Shown here: piece by piece, positions 44,590 through 52,506 of the stretch
How the letters are laid out: every line of letters begins with the position of its first letter
How positions within the stretch are numbered: position 1 is the first letter of the stretch
Assembly: GCA_903834765.1 (NCBI GenBank)
Contig: CAILKE010000071.1
Span: 1 to 64,000, forward strand
Direction: 5' to 3'
Source: an uncultured Bacteroidota bacterium
GTDB lineage: Bacteria > Bacteroidota > Bacteroidia > B-17B0 > Aurantibacillaceae
Length of the DNA: 64,000 nucleotides
The notes under the pieces: model-generated
The model's input: the letters and a program-made list of their open reading frames with translations, nothing else
Told to the model about the DNA's origin: nothing
The model's database searches: none
Position numbers and translations under genes: made by a program

Positions 44590-45795
44590 TTATATACTAT
44601 GCCCCATTTTATCTTTTTTGGTTTGCATATATTTTTCGTTATGTGGATTTGAAGGAATAATGATAGGGATATTTTCTACAACCTCTAAGCCATAACCAAT
44701 AAGACCTACGCGCTTTACGGGGTTATTAGATATTAATTTCATTTTAGCAATTCCTAAATCACGAATGATTTGAGCACCAACGCCATAATCGCGTTCATCC
44801 ATTTTAAACCCTAATTCTAAATTGGCTTCAACAGTGTCTCTTCCTTGCTCTTGTAATTTATAAGCTTTCAATTTATTTAATAAACCAATACCTCTGCCTT
44901 CTTGATTCATATATACGATTGCGCCTTTGCCTTCTTTTTCAATCAATTCCATTGCTTTGTGCAATTGTGGCCCGCAATCGCAACGGCAAGAACCGAAGAT
45001 ATCTCCAGTAACACAAGAAGAATGAACCCGAACTAATATAGCTTCGTCTTTTGTCCATTCGCCCTTAACTAAAGCCATATGCTCTTCTCCTGTAGTATTA
45101 ACTTTATAAGCAATTAATTTAAAATCGCCCCATATTGTTGGCATAGCAACTTCTACTTGACGAGTGACTATACTTTCTTTACTTAATCGGTATGAGATCA
45201 AATCTTTAATGGTTACAATTTTCAAATCAAATTGCTTGGCAACCTTAACTAAATCAGGCAAACGAGCCATTGTTCCATCTTCGTTCAAAACTTCTACTAA
45301 AGCGCCACAAGGCTCAAAGCCTGCTAAACGAGCAAAATCAATGGTTGCTTCTGTATGTCCCGTTCGGCGCAACACACCGCCAGTTTTAGCAATTAAAGGA
45401 AATATATGTCCAGGTCTTCCAAAATCAGAAGCCTTCATTGTTGGGTCAATCATGGCTTTCACCGTTTTAGATCTGTCGGCTGTAGAAATACCTGTCGTGC
45501 ACCCATGACCTAATAAATCAATGGATACTGTAAATGCAGTTTCGTGCAAAGCAGTATTCGAAGTTACCATCAATTGTAGCTCTAATTCTTTGGCACGTTC
45601 TTCGGTAACAGCGGCGCAAATTAATCCACGACCGTGAGTTGCCATAAAATTAATAATCTCAGGAGTTACGTTTCGAGCGGCAGTTAAAAAATCACCTTCA
45701 TTCTCTCTATCTTCATCATCAACTACTATAATTACTTTACCAGCCTTTATATCCGCGATGGCCTCCTCTATCGTATTTACTTTTAATGCTTCCAT
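44590..45795 (-). CDS. ribBA: Bifunctional DHBP synthase / GTP cyclohydrolase II
   Basis: RibBA supplies both precursors of riboflavin. The N-terminal RibB half (1-205) converts ribulose 5-phosphate to dihydroxybutanone phosphate ([43 protein letters not shown]). The C-terminal RibA half (about 206-401) opens GTP and has zinc ligands in [17 protein letters not shown] plus [12 protein letters not shown]. The 401-residue length is normal. No FMN riboswitch is visible in the 164-nt upstream gap. Flavin supply fits, though it does not prove, the ApbE flavinylation idea. Confidence 0.97.
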   Translation of the reverse strand: MEALKVNTIEEAIADIKAGKVIIVVDDEDRENEGDFLTAARNVTPEIINFMATHGRGLICAAVTEERAKELELQLMVTSNTALHETAFTVSIDLLGHGCTTGISTADRSKTVKAMIDPTMKASDFGRPGHIFPLIAKTGGVLRRTGHTEATIDFARLAGFEPCGALVEVLNEDGTMARLPDLVKVAKQFDLKIVTIKDLISYRLSKESIVTRQVEVAMPTIWGDFKLIAYKVNTTGEEHMALVKGEWTKDEAILVRVHSSCVTGDIFGSCRCDCGPQLHKAMELIEKEGKGAIVYMNQEGRGIGLLNKLKAYKLQEQGRDTVEANLELGFKMDERDYGVGAQIIRDLGIAKMKLISNNPVKRVGLIGYGLEVVENIPIIIPSNPHNEKYMQTKKDKMGHSI

Positions 45796-45901
45796 TGTTT
45801 AGTAGTTCTTTTTTGCAGTGCGAATTTACGGAATAAATTTTATACCATTTCCTTAAACTTTAGGGTAAAATAAGCGCTAATTAACAATGATTTATGAAGA
45901 T

Positions 45902-45934
45902 TTTGATTCACAAAAAAGGATAACTGTATATTTG
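45902..45934 (+). promoter_or_regulatory. Bacteroidota-type promoter for the NUDIX gene
   Basis: TTTG (45902-45905), a 21-nt spacer and TATATTTG (45927-45934) match the consensus well. The ATG follows 25 nt downstream. Confidence 0.65.
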
Positions 45935-45959
45935 CATCTTAAACAACTATCAATTCGAA

Positions 45960-46598
45960 ATGTTTTCAGAATTCATTCTTCATTTAAAAACAAAATTAGA
46001 GTTACCACTTCCAGGTGAAGAAGCGCAGTTTGAATTAGCGCATGTTCAAAGAGAACGAATTATTTCAAATACAGAAGAAGCCAATACGTATCGTCCTAGT
46101 GCCGTATTGATTTGCATTTATCCAAACGCTTATAACGAACCAACTATTTTATTATTAGAAAGACCGACATACAAAGGCCATCACAGCGGTCAAATTGGAT
46201 TCCCTGGTGGCAAAGCCGAACCAACAGATTTTAATTTAGAGGCAACAGCCTTACGCGAATTTATTGAAGAAACCGGATGCATCGCAATTCCTCATTTTAT
46301 TGGCAACCTAACTCCTGTATATATTCCAATTAGTAAATTTATGGTGCAACCATATATTGCTTACCTAACCGAAAAACCCGAATTTAAACCTGATGAAAGA
46401 GAAGTATATCAGTTAATAGAACTAAAGGTAAATGATTTATTAAATCCAGAACTTCTCAAAGAAACCATAGTAACACCTGCACCTACTATAAGATTTAAAA
46501 CGCCTTATTTTGATGTAAATGAAAAAGTAGTATGGGGTGCAACTGCTATGATATTAAATGAATTTAAAGTCTTGATTTCAAAAATAGATATACTATAA
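45960..46598 (+). CDS. NUDIX hydrolase, CoA pyrophosphatase type
   Basis: This 212-residue protein has the NUDIX box G-x5-E-x7-R-E-U-x-E-E-x-G in FPGGKAEPTDFNLEATALRE plus FIEETGC (about 82-105). It is preceded by the CoAse-specific GQIGFPGG segment. Family members split CoA or related dinucleotides into phosphopantetheine and 3',5'-ADP with Mg2+. The ribBA gene is divergent. The end is convergent with the ABC permease gene, 15 nt apart. Confidence 0.9.
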   Translation: MFSEFILHLKTKLELPLPGEEAQFELAHVQRERIISNTEEANTYRPSAVLICIYPNAYNEPTILLLERPTYKGHHSGQIGFPGGKAEPTDFNLEATALREFIEETGCIAIPHFIGNLTPVYIPISKFMVQPYIAYLTEKPEFKPDEREVYQLIELKVNDLLNPELLKETIVTPAPTIRFKTPYFDVNEKVVWGATAMILNEFKVLISKIDIL

Positions 46599-46613
46599 AA
46601 AGATGATGGATAC

Positions 46614-47885
46614 TTAATGTAATTGTCGATACTTTTGATACCAATATGCGCCTCCTAGCGACACTATAAAGAAAGTTAATAGTTTAGCGACTTCAGGAAA
46701 CACTTCTTTAAATCCAAAGTTACGCAAGAAGATTCCATAAAAAGCTTCCAAACCCCAATTTAAAGGGGATATAACAGAAATTTGTTTCATCACTTCCGGC
46801 ATCACAAATGTAGGAACCCATACACCACCGATAGCCGCTAAAATAATAACGAACACTGCTCCAAATAAGGAAGCTTGGTCGTGCGAAGTTGCGATGGTTC
46901 CAACTAATAACCCAAAGCCTGTTGCTGCTAAACCCGCAGAAAATGCTACTAAAAACAATACTGGTAAATTATCTCCGATATTTAATTGGGGCAACCCCAT
47001 CATTGGTAAAATAAATAATCCAACACTTAACATTAATGCGAATTGTATTAAGCTTACAAAAACATACATCAACATTTTTCCTAAAATCACAATCATGTAT
47101 GAACCAGGCATAGTCAACAATCTAAAGGCACTACCATCTTCACGTTCTTTAATTATATTACCTGCTAAAGGAATACAAATAAAAAACATAGCAAATAATG
47201 TCCATGCCGGTACATTATGTTGTACTGAATTTGGAATAATAGTAGAGTTATTATAAGAAGCATACTCCTCCGTTAATCCAACAATAGGAGCTGTTTCAAG
47301 CTTCGAAGGTTTGGCATCAGGAAAACTCTCTTTCATTGTTTCATTCAAAGAGTTAACCATACTTTGCATTTCTATTTGAGAAATGATTCGCTCAATTGAA
47401 TTACTAATTGTTGTTTTAAATGATTTTTTAGTAATAGGGTCAAAAAACAACTTCAAGCGTATCGTAGAGGTATCAAGCCTTTCGGAAGACAATGTATCTC
47501 CGCTAAAACTACTCATTAATTTATTAACTCTATCTGATGAACGCTGACGTAATAAATCACTCGTATGTTCAGGTATTACAATGCCAATAAAATAATGTCC
47601 TTTAGCAACTTCACTTTTTGCCTCGTCAACACTCAATTGTTTTTTTGTAATGATAAAAAACTTTGAATTGATTAGTGATTTTTCTAACACATTTGATAAA
47701 GAGTCATGATCGTTATCTACAATTAATAAAGGAACAGATGCTTCGTTTACAGAGCGAAATGTGGTATCTTGAATAAGTGTGATAATTAAAATTAAAACAG
47801 TTGGCATGATAAAGGTTATTGCAAGCCCAGCCTTATCACGCGTGATTACTTTAAATTCTTTGTATAAACTGTATAATAGTTTCAT
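46614..47885 (-). CDS. ABC-2 type exporter permease
   Basis: This 423-residue inner-membrane protein of the ABC-2/YhhJ-like class has TM1 at about 20-40 (DKAGLAITFIMPTVLILIIT). A large extracytoplasmic domain (about 45-220) and five more helices follow, including FIILAAIGGVWVPTFVMPEV and the IKEREDGSAFRLLTMPGS loop, a typical ABC-2 signature. It pairs with the ATPase gene 51 nt upstream. Transported molecule unknown; linkage to a hotdog-fold dehydratase hints at a lipid or polyene-type product. Confidence 0.9.
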   Translation of the reverse strand: MKLLYSLYKEFKVITRDKAGLAITFIMPTVLILIITLIQDTTFRSVNEASVPLLIVDNDHDSLSNVLEKSLINSKFFIITKKQLSVDEAKSEVAKGHYFIGIVIPEHTSDLLRQRSSDRVNKLMSSFSGDTLSSERLDTSTIRLKLFFDPITKKSFKTTISNSIERIISQIEMQSMVNSLNETMKESFPDAKPSKLETAPIVGLTEEYASYNNSTIIPNSVQHNVPAWTLFAMFFICIPLAGNIIKEREDGSAFRLLTMPGSYMIVILGKMLMYVFVSLIQFALMLSVGLFILPMMGLPQLNIGDNLPVLFLVAFSAGLAATGFGLLVGTIATSHDQASLFGAVFVIILAAIGGVWVPTFVMPEVMKQISVISPLNWGLEAFYGIFLRNFGFKEVFPEVAKLLTFFIVSLGGAYWYQKYRQLH

Positions 47886-47936
47886 TTATGTTTTTTAAAC
47901 CGCAATTACACTGCGAGTTTTCAGTGCGATTAATAT

Positions 47937-48686
47937 TTATTTATCTCTAAATTTTAAACCTGTAATTTTTAAATAGACCTCTTCAATACTTTGACTATTA
48001 TTTTCAATAATTAAGTCCTTGGTTTTGCCTTGAGTAACTAGTTTTCCGTCATCAATAATAGCAATGCGATTACAAAATTCTTCTGCTTCATCCAAGTGAT
48101 GTGAGGTATATAAAATAGTCATACCTTTTTCTGTATTTAATTTTTTAAGGTAATCAATAATCGCTTGTTTAGATTGCACATCAACACCTACAGTAGGTTC
48201 ATCTAAAATCAATAATTGAGGATTATGCAATAAGCCTGCAATTAAATTTACTCTGCGTTTCATGCCACCAGAATAAGTTGAAATTTTTTGATGCGTATTA
48301 GATTCTAATCCTAAAATTGCTAAGTTATATTTAATAGACTCCTTTAAAGGAGTTGTTTTTAAACCATACATGTGCCCCAAAAACAATAAATTTTCCCAAG
48401 CTGTTAATTTAGGGTATAAGGCGATTTCTTGCGGAACAACGCCAATGGCTTGTTTACATTGATTGCTATGTGTTTTATGTGTCAGTCCATTGATGTATAT
48501 TTCTCCTTCAGTAGCAGGAAACAAACCACACAACATAGATATCAACGTTGTTTTACCTGCGCCATTTGGTCCCAGCAAACCAAACACATCACCTTTATCT
48601 ATGGTTAGAGATAAATTATTAATAGCAGCGCGGGGAGCATCTTTATATTTTTTGATTACGTTTTTTACCTCAACTAATTTGCTCAT
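47937..48686 (-). CDS. ABC exporter ATP-binding protein
   Basis: This 249-residue ATPase has Walker A GPNGAGKTT (about 39-47), Q-loop VVPQEIALYP, signature YSGGMKRR (about 138-145), Walker B LLILDEPTVGVD (about 157-168) and an H-loop (TSHHLDEAEEF). The arrangement is that of drug/lipid exporter subunits (CcmA/NatA-like). It begins 1 nt after the dehydratase-like gene stop and feeds the ABC-2 permease that follows. Confidence 0.94.
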   Translation of the reverse strand: MSKLVEVKNVIKKYKDAPRAAINNLSLTIDKGDVFGLLGPNGAGKTTLISMLCGLFPATEGEIYINGLTHKTHSNQCKQAIGVVPQEIALYPKLTAWENLLFLGHMYGLKTTPLKESIKYNLAILGLESNTHQKISTYSGGMKRRVNLIAGLLHNPQLLILDEPTVGVDVQSKQAIIDYLKKLNTEKGMTILYTSHHLDEAEEFCNRIAIIDDGKLVTQGKTKDLIIENNSQSIEEVYLKITGLKFRDK

Positions 48687-48687
48687 A

Positions 48688-49131
48688 CTATGCGTTTTCT
48701 TGTAAAAATATTTTCATTTCGCAAGTCGCGATTAGTGTATTATTACAATATGATTTAGCTTCTATGATTGAGACATTCATTACCTGCGTTTTAGTTATAA
48801 CCTCTGTCAATAGCTCTTTTCCGGTTGATGGCAATTCATATATCACTAAATCCTTGATATTCCCAATAAAACCAATTACTGGTTTAACTCCATTTTTCAT
48901 GGCTTCATATCCTGCTCTACTTGCAGCAGTTTGCGCCATGTTTTCAACAATACCCGACTCTGTTAATTTTCCATGATGAGCAAAAATATGTTCTTCTCTA
49001 ATATCAAACCCTGTAACAATAGTAGTATCATCACTTTTGTAAATGCGACTAACAAGCACAATTGGCGGTCGTTGAGGGATGTATTGTAAAATACTATCGG
49101 AACTTACAATGGGATTATTTACAGTAATCAT
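48688..49131 (-). CDS. FabZ-like hotdog-fold hydroxyacyl-ACP dehydratase
   Basis: This 147-residue single-hotdog protein has IPQRPPIVLVSRI near residue 18. The central segment HHGKLTESGIVENMAQTAAS (about 52-71) is positioned like FabZ's H...P-G-V-L-x-x-E-x-x-A-Q, with His and Glu as likely catalytic residues. It resembles the dehydratases of flexirubin/aryl-polyene clusters more than housekeeping FabZ; that is by memory of the motif. It is tightly coupled to the ABC exporter genes. The rest of a polyene cluster is not present, so the product is uncertain. Confidence 0.72.
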   Translation of the reverse strand: MITVNNPIVSSDSILQYIPQRPPIVLVSRIYKSDDTTIVTGFDIREEHIFAHHGKLTESGIVENMAQTAASRAGYEAMKNGVKPVIGFIGNIKDLVIYELPSTGKELLTEVITKTQVMNVSIIEAKSYCNNTLIATCEMKIFLQENA

Positions 49132-49141
49132 GCGTGCAAAT

Positions 49142-49756
49142 TTATGGATTTACCTCAACAATAAACGGATTAACCATCAACTTTGCTGTTAATTTTTCTA
49201 TTTTAGGATTCAATTCATTAGCAAAAACGATGTGTTGACATTTTGGTAGGCTCTGAATCAACCTATCAACATTGCCTTGCTGCGCATCTTTAATTTGTGA
49301 TTCTGCATCATCCAAAATAAACAATTTGAGTTTATTTAAATTTAAACCATGCTTAAAATAGATATCCATAATACGCTGAGTTGTGCCGATAATAACATCT
49401 GTTCCAAAATAAATTTCCTCAAATTGTTTTTCAATTTTAATCCCTTCAATAGCGAATGCGTAACGTAAGCTCGTATTTTTTCCCAATGTCCTAAACTGAT
49501 CTTTCATTGTCAAGGCTCTTTCATGTGTGGCTACTATGATTAATGCTCTTGGTGCATCTTCAAACTCTTCTTTAAGTTTTTGAATGGTAGCGATAATAGC
49601 CGTTGTTGTTTTACCAATTCCATTCGGACCAATACCAAACATATCTTGCCCTGCATTTAATTTCGAAATAGATTTTTCTTGCAAAGGCAAAGGCGATGTC
49701 ATTCCTGCTTCTATTAAAGCTGAGGAAAGTGGTTTAATTAATTTTTCTGAAAACAT
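49142..49756 (-). CDS. Single-RecA-domain DEAD-box-like helicase
   Basis: This 204-residue protein corresponds to only the first RecA domain of a DEAD-box helicase. Motifs in order are Q motif TSPLPLQEKSI, Walker A GPNGIGKTT (about 43-51), Ia VATHERAL (usual P-T-R-E-L-A), Ib GTTQRI, motif II ILDDAESQ (D-D-A-E in place of D-E-A-D) and motif III FAN (usual S-A-T). The second RecA domain (motifs IV-VI) is absent and the frame ends naturally, followed by the dehydratase-like gene after 10 nt. It cannot be a standard helicase alone; an ATPase-like regulator or RNA-binding remnant is possible. Confidence 0.8.
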   Translation of the reverse strand: MFSEKLIKPLSSALIEAGMTSPLPLQEKSISKLNAGQDMFGIGPNGIGKTTTAIIATIQKLKEEFEDAPRALIIVATHERALTMKDQFRTLGKNTSLRYAFAIEGIKIEKQFEEIYFGTDVIIGTTQRIMDIYFKHGLNLNKLKLFILDDAESQIKDAQQGNVDRLIQSLPKCQHIVFANELNPKIEKLTAKLMVNPFIVEVNP

Positions 49757-49795
49757 ATATTTTTGTTTACGAATATAAAATTACTTCATACTCTT

Positions 49796-50191
49796 TTAGT
49801 GGTTCGATTTAATAGTTTTACTTTTTTTGTGTGCTTGATAAAAAAGTCTATATCCATTTTCACCATCTATCATAATGATATCGAATTTAAAATATCCTTT
49901 ATGAACTCTTTTATTACCTGTGCCACAAATCCCAATGAATCTTGTATCACGTTTCTTTTCATTAATCCTTCCATTAGCAGTTCCTATAGGCAAACCGCCC
50001 ATCATTGATATTTCCTTGCAACCACGAATAACAATGGAAGAGTCTTTTTTTATTTTGACAAAACCTTCATTTCCTATTGAAACTGAATCAAGGTCAAAGC
50101 CCGATTTATTAAATAATTCTATTTTTAAATGTTGTCCAAAAATAAATTCAGAACCCATTACTAATAAAAATAAAAATGTAATAGTTTTCAT
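49796..50191 (-). CDS. Hypothetical secreted protein
   Basis: This 131-residue product has a signal peptide (1-19, ending FIFGQ) and a short beta-rich mature region beginning LKIELFNKSGFDLDSVSIG. It has no cysteine pair pattern, lipobox or sorting domain. The segment KKDSSIVIRGCKEISMMGGL and a basic C-terminus (HKKSKTIKSNH) are all that stand out. It lies 11 nt after the papain-like protease gene on the same strand, so they may be co-transcribed; it could be an inhibitor or partner, but nothing shows this. Confidence 0.6.
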   Translation of the reverse strand: MKTITFLFLLVMGSEFIFGQHLKIELFNKSGFDLDSVSIGNEGFVKIKKDSSIVIRGCKEISMMGGLPIGTANGRINEKKRDTRFIGICGTGNKRVHKGYFKFDIIMIDGENGYRLFYQAHKKSKTIKSNH

Positions 50192-50202
50192 ACAAATAAA
50201 TA

Positions 50203-51390
50203 TTATTGAATTATTCCTAATTTTTTAGCAATAACAGGGGGTAATCCTTTTTTATGCAACATAATATTAGTTGTTTTATATAACACGTAACTTTCTGAAG
50301 CATAGAAATACCCATCACATTCGTTTCTGGTTTTGCCCCAAGAGTTTTTTACTACATAATAAGGTGTTGCATTTTGATCTTTTACTAACCCTACAATATG
50401 CATCCCGTGATCATCTTGTGTTTCGTAATTATCAAAAGCTAATTGTCTGTTTTCTTGCGTAATTTTCAATTGAGGTTGGGGCGTTTTCATAGCCACTTCT
50501 TTTTCATTATCAGTCTTTTCGCTAAAAGGCGTTTCTGTTATAATGGCTAAGCCATCTTTAAATCGAAAACTTTTTTCGCTGATATCTGATGCCCACGCAA
50601 AGCTATATCCATTAGTGACAGCATATTGCATCACCTCTTGAAATTCGTTTAATGGTAAATTATACATTTGCTCAAAATTCCAATTATCAGGAACTTCCAA
50701 TACAAATTTTGAATAAAACGGGTGGTGTGTATATGACGTAATAAATACATAATCATCAGGATTAATACCAGAAGCTTCTGCATAACTTTTAGGAGTATAC
50801 TCTTTTCCTCTATACATAAATTTTTCTGGTACTTTCCCTAAAAAAGCATCGCAAGTTGATTCAACAACATGATGAACAGCCTGAAAATCAATTTTTGCGT
50901 TTTTATCATCTGCAGCTGCTGAAACAACACCTTTTAAGGTTGCTTCTAATAATGAGTGATTATGGATATCATTAGGATTTTTCTTTCCTGTATATATTTC
51001 TTCTGGAACCATCCCATAATTTCGTATCACATTTAATACATCAGGAAAACCACCTCCTTCTCCAAAATTTAAACGACCGTGCATTCGTATATAATTATCA
51101 GCCTTTAATGGATAGGCTTTACGAGCCACAAACATTTCAGATAAATTAAATTCCTTTCCTTTTCCCATGCGCATCAATTCACTTTCAAAAAATGATAACG
51201 AAGAAAATGCCCAACAGGTACTTGTTTGGTTTTGATTTTGAACAGCAGACGCATCTATACTTTTAACTACTGTAAATTTATAATCACTCCCTTTCGTATT
51301 AGTTAAAGGGCCTTGATACTGAGCTTGAACCTGACCTTGAGAGTAGCTTATAGTGCATACTGCAATTGTTATTAAAAAAAAGTGTTTCAT
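50203..51390 (-). CDS. Papain-like (C1/bleomycin-hydrolase-type) cysteine peptidase
   Basis: This 395-residue protein has a signal peptide (about 1-19), so it acts in the periplasm or outside. Catalytic residues are Q-x5-C-W in QNQTSTCWAFSSLSFFESEL (about 54-73; Cys about 60), His in DHGMHIVGLVKD (about 332) and Asn in VVKNSWGKT (about 351). Insertions such as the NFGEGGGFPDVLNVIRNYG segment fit the C1B (aminopeptidase C-like) group. It probably degrades peptides for nutrition. A small secreted protein follows. Confidence 0.9.
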   Translation of the reverse strand: MKHFFLITIAVCTISYSQGQVQAQYQGPLTNTKGSDYKFTVVKSIDASAVQNQNQTSTCWAFSSLSFFESELMRMGKGKEFNLSEMFVARKAYPLKADNYIRMHGRLNFGEGGGFPDVLNVIRNYGMVPEEIYTGKKNPNDIHNHSLLEATLKGVVSAAADDKNAKIDFQAVHHVVESTCDAFLGKVPEKFMYRGKEYTPKSYAEASGINPDDYVFITSYTHHPFYSKFVLEVPDNWNFEQMYNLPLNEFQEVMQYAVTNGYSFAWASDISEKSFRFKDGLAIITETPFSEKTDNEKEVAMKTPQPQLKITQENRQLAFDNYETQDDHGMHIVGLVKDQNATPYYVVKNSWGKTRNECDGYFYASESYVLYKTTNIMLHKKGLPPVIAKKLGIIQ

Positions 51391-51490
51391 TTGTTTAAGT
51401 TAATGATTTGGTTGGTTAAAGAATGATAGTATAACTATTTTTTATTGATAAATACAACTAATCAAATCGTCAAATTAACTCCTACTCTCA

Positions 51491-51868
51491 TTAGTTAGTT
51501 TTAATATACTTCAATAAAAAAGACATTTCAAAGATAGTAAAAATGACGTACTGCACCATAAAATGACAGGTAAACGCCAACGCTTGTTCCTTATTAATCA
51601 ATGAATATACGAATACGACTATCATGCAAACAAGTAAGCGAGCCATACTAAGCGCTAATGTTTTAAATACGAATTCTTTTGACTGTTTATCTCCAGAGGT
51701 TAAGAGTAAATTAGCACCAACAGTCGTAAGTAAAAAAAACAAGGTTGGAATCCAATAATGGGTTGTTTTGAAATATTTAGAGTCAATCTCACTGAGTCCA
51801 TAAGATACTATTAACGATCCTATGCAAACAGATATTAACTGTATATAATATTTTGTCTGAGATTGCAT
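51491..51868 (-). CDS. Small four-helix membrane protein (AtpI-position)
   Basis: This 125-residue protein has four predicted membrane helices (about 10-28, 37-56, 72-92, 98-120). It overlaps the upstream AtpZ-like stop by 1 nt (TAATG), so the two are coupled. In many Bacteroidota an equivalent hydrophobic gene lies between atpZ and atpB; here no atpB follows. Function unknown, perhaps AtpI-like in assembling the c-ring. Confidence 0.65.
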   Translation of the reverse strand: MQSQTKYYIQLISVCIGSLIVSYGLSEIDSKYFKTTHYWIPTLFFLLTTVGANLLLTSGDKQSKEFVFKTLALSMARLLVCMIVVFVYSLINKEQALAFTCHFMVQYVIFTIFEMSFLLKYIKTN

Positions 51869-52104
51869 TATTTTTTTGGCTTTATAAAATCTTTAAGAAC
51901 AACATACATTGCAATGGCAATAGACAATAAACTTAGACTAATTGTAAAAATTGGGGTTTTAATATTTTTAAAATATTCATCAAGCTTATAGCCACCGTAG
52001 CAACCGCCACCTATAATTAATGCCATTTGAAGTGCGAGTCCGCTATATTTAGCGTAATCATTAAGCGGTTTTTGAGGCTCCTTGTTCTGATTGTTGGTTT
52101 CCAT
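51868..52104 (-). CDS. atpZ: AtpZ/AtpI-family protein
   Basis: This 78-residue protein has two membrane helices (about 22-40 and 50-70) separated by a short turn. The GGGCYGGYKLDEYFK segment is typical of AtpZ, an F0F1-ATPase accessory/Mg2+-channel-like protein. Its start lies 44 nt inside the end of the bactofilin gene, and its stop overlaps the next gene. The ATP synthase genes that normally follow are absent from this side. Confidence 0.85.
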   Translation of the reverse strand: METNNQNKEPQKPLNDYAKYSGLALQMALIIGGGCYGGYKLDEYFKNIKTPIFTISLSLLSIAIAMYVVLKDFIKPKK

Positions 52105-52471
52105 TAGAAATATTTTTTACCACAGCTCCCATATTACATGTGCCTGTAAATGTTGCGTTTGGCTCAATTGAAATTTTACCTGTAATAATATCCCCCAATA
52201 ATTTAGAACTTGCTTTTAAAATTAATAACTCACTAATTTCCACTTTACCATGAATTTCTCCTGAAATATCAGCATTCTGACAAGTTACATTACCTTCAAT
52301 TTTACCAGTTGAACCAACCACTAATTTACCATTAATAGTAATATTTCCATTCAATGTGCCATCAATTCTTACATCACCATTAGACGTAATATCTCCTGAA
52401 ATAGCAGTACCATTACCTATAAGATTAATGGATGCAGTATCGTTTGCAGTTTTATTTATTTTTTGAAACAT
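52061..52471 (-). CDS. Bactofilin (polymer-forming cytoskeletal protein)
   Basis: This 136-residue protein forms the right-handed beta-helix of bactofilins (about 15-110), with short turns of I-x-G-x-I/V: SGDITSNGDVRIDGTLNGNI, VGSTGKIEGNV, ISGEIHGKVEISELLIL. Bactofilins polymerise without nucleotide and often recruit peptidoglycan-acting enzymes. The M23 peptidase gene lies divergently 2.7 kb away, beyond porW. N- and C-termini are flexible. The last 44 nt overlap the atpZ start. Confidence 0.92.
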   Translation of the reverse strand: MFQKINKTANDTASINLIGNGTAISGDITSNGDVRIDGTLNGNITINGKLVVGSTGKIEGNVTCQNADISGEIHGKVEISELLILKASSKLLGDIITGKISIEPNATFTGTCNMGAVVKNISNGNQQSEQGASKTA

Positions 52472-52506
52472 GCGATTTATAGTTTATCGTTACGAATATA
52501 CTAAAA

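Noticed and set aside
45796-45959. FMN riboswitch upstream of ribBA
   Set aside because: I could not find the conserved RFN core segments or pairing; the gap is AT-rich and also holds the divergent NUDIX promoter.
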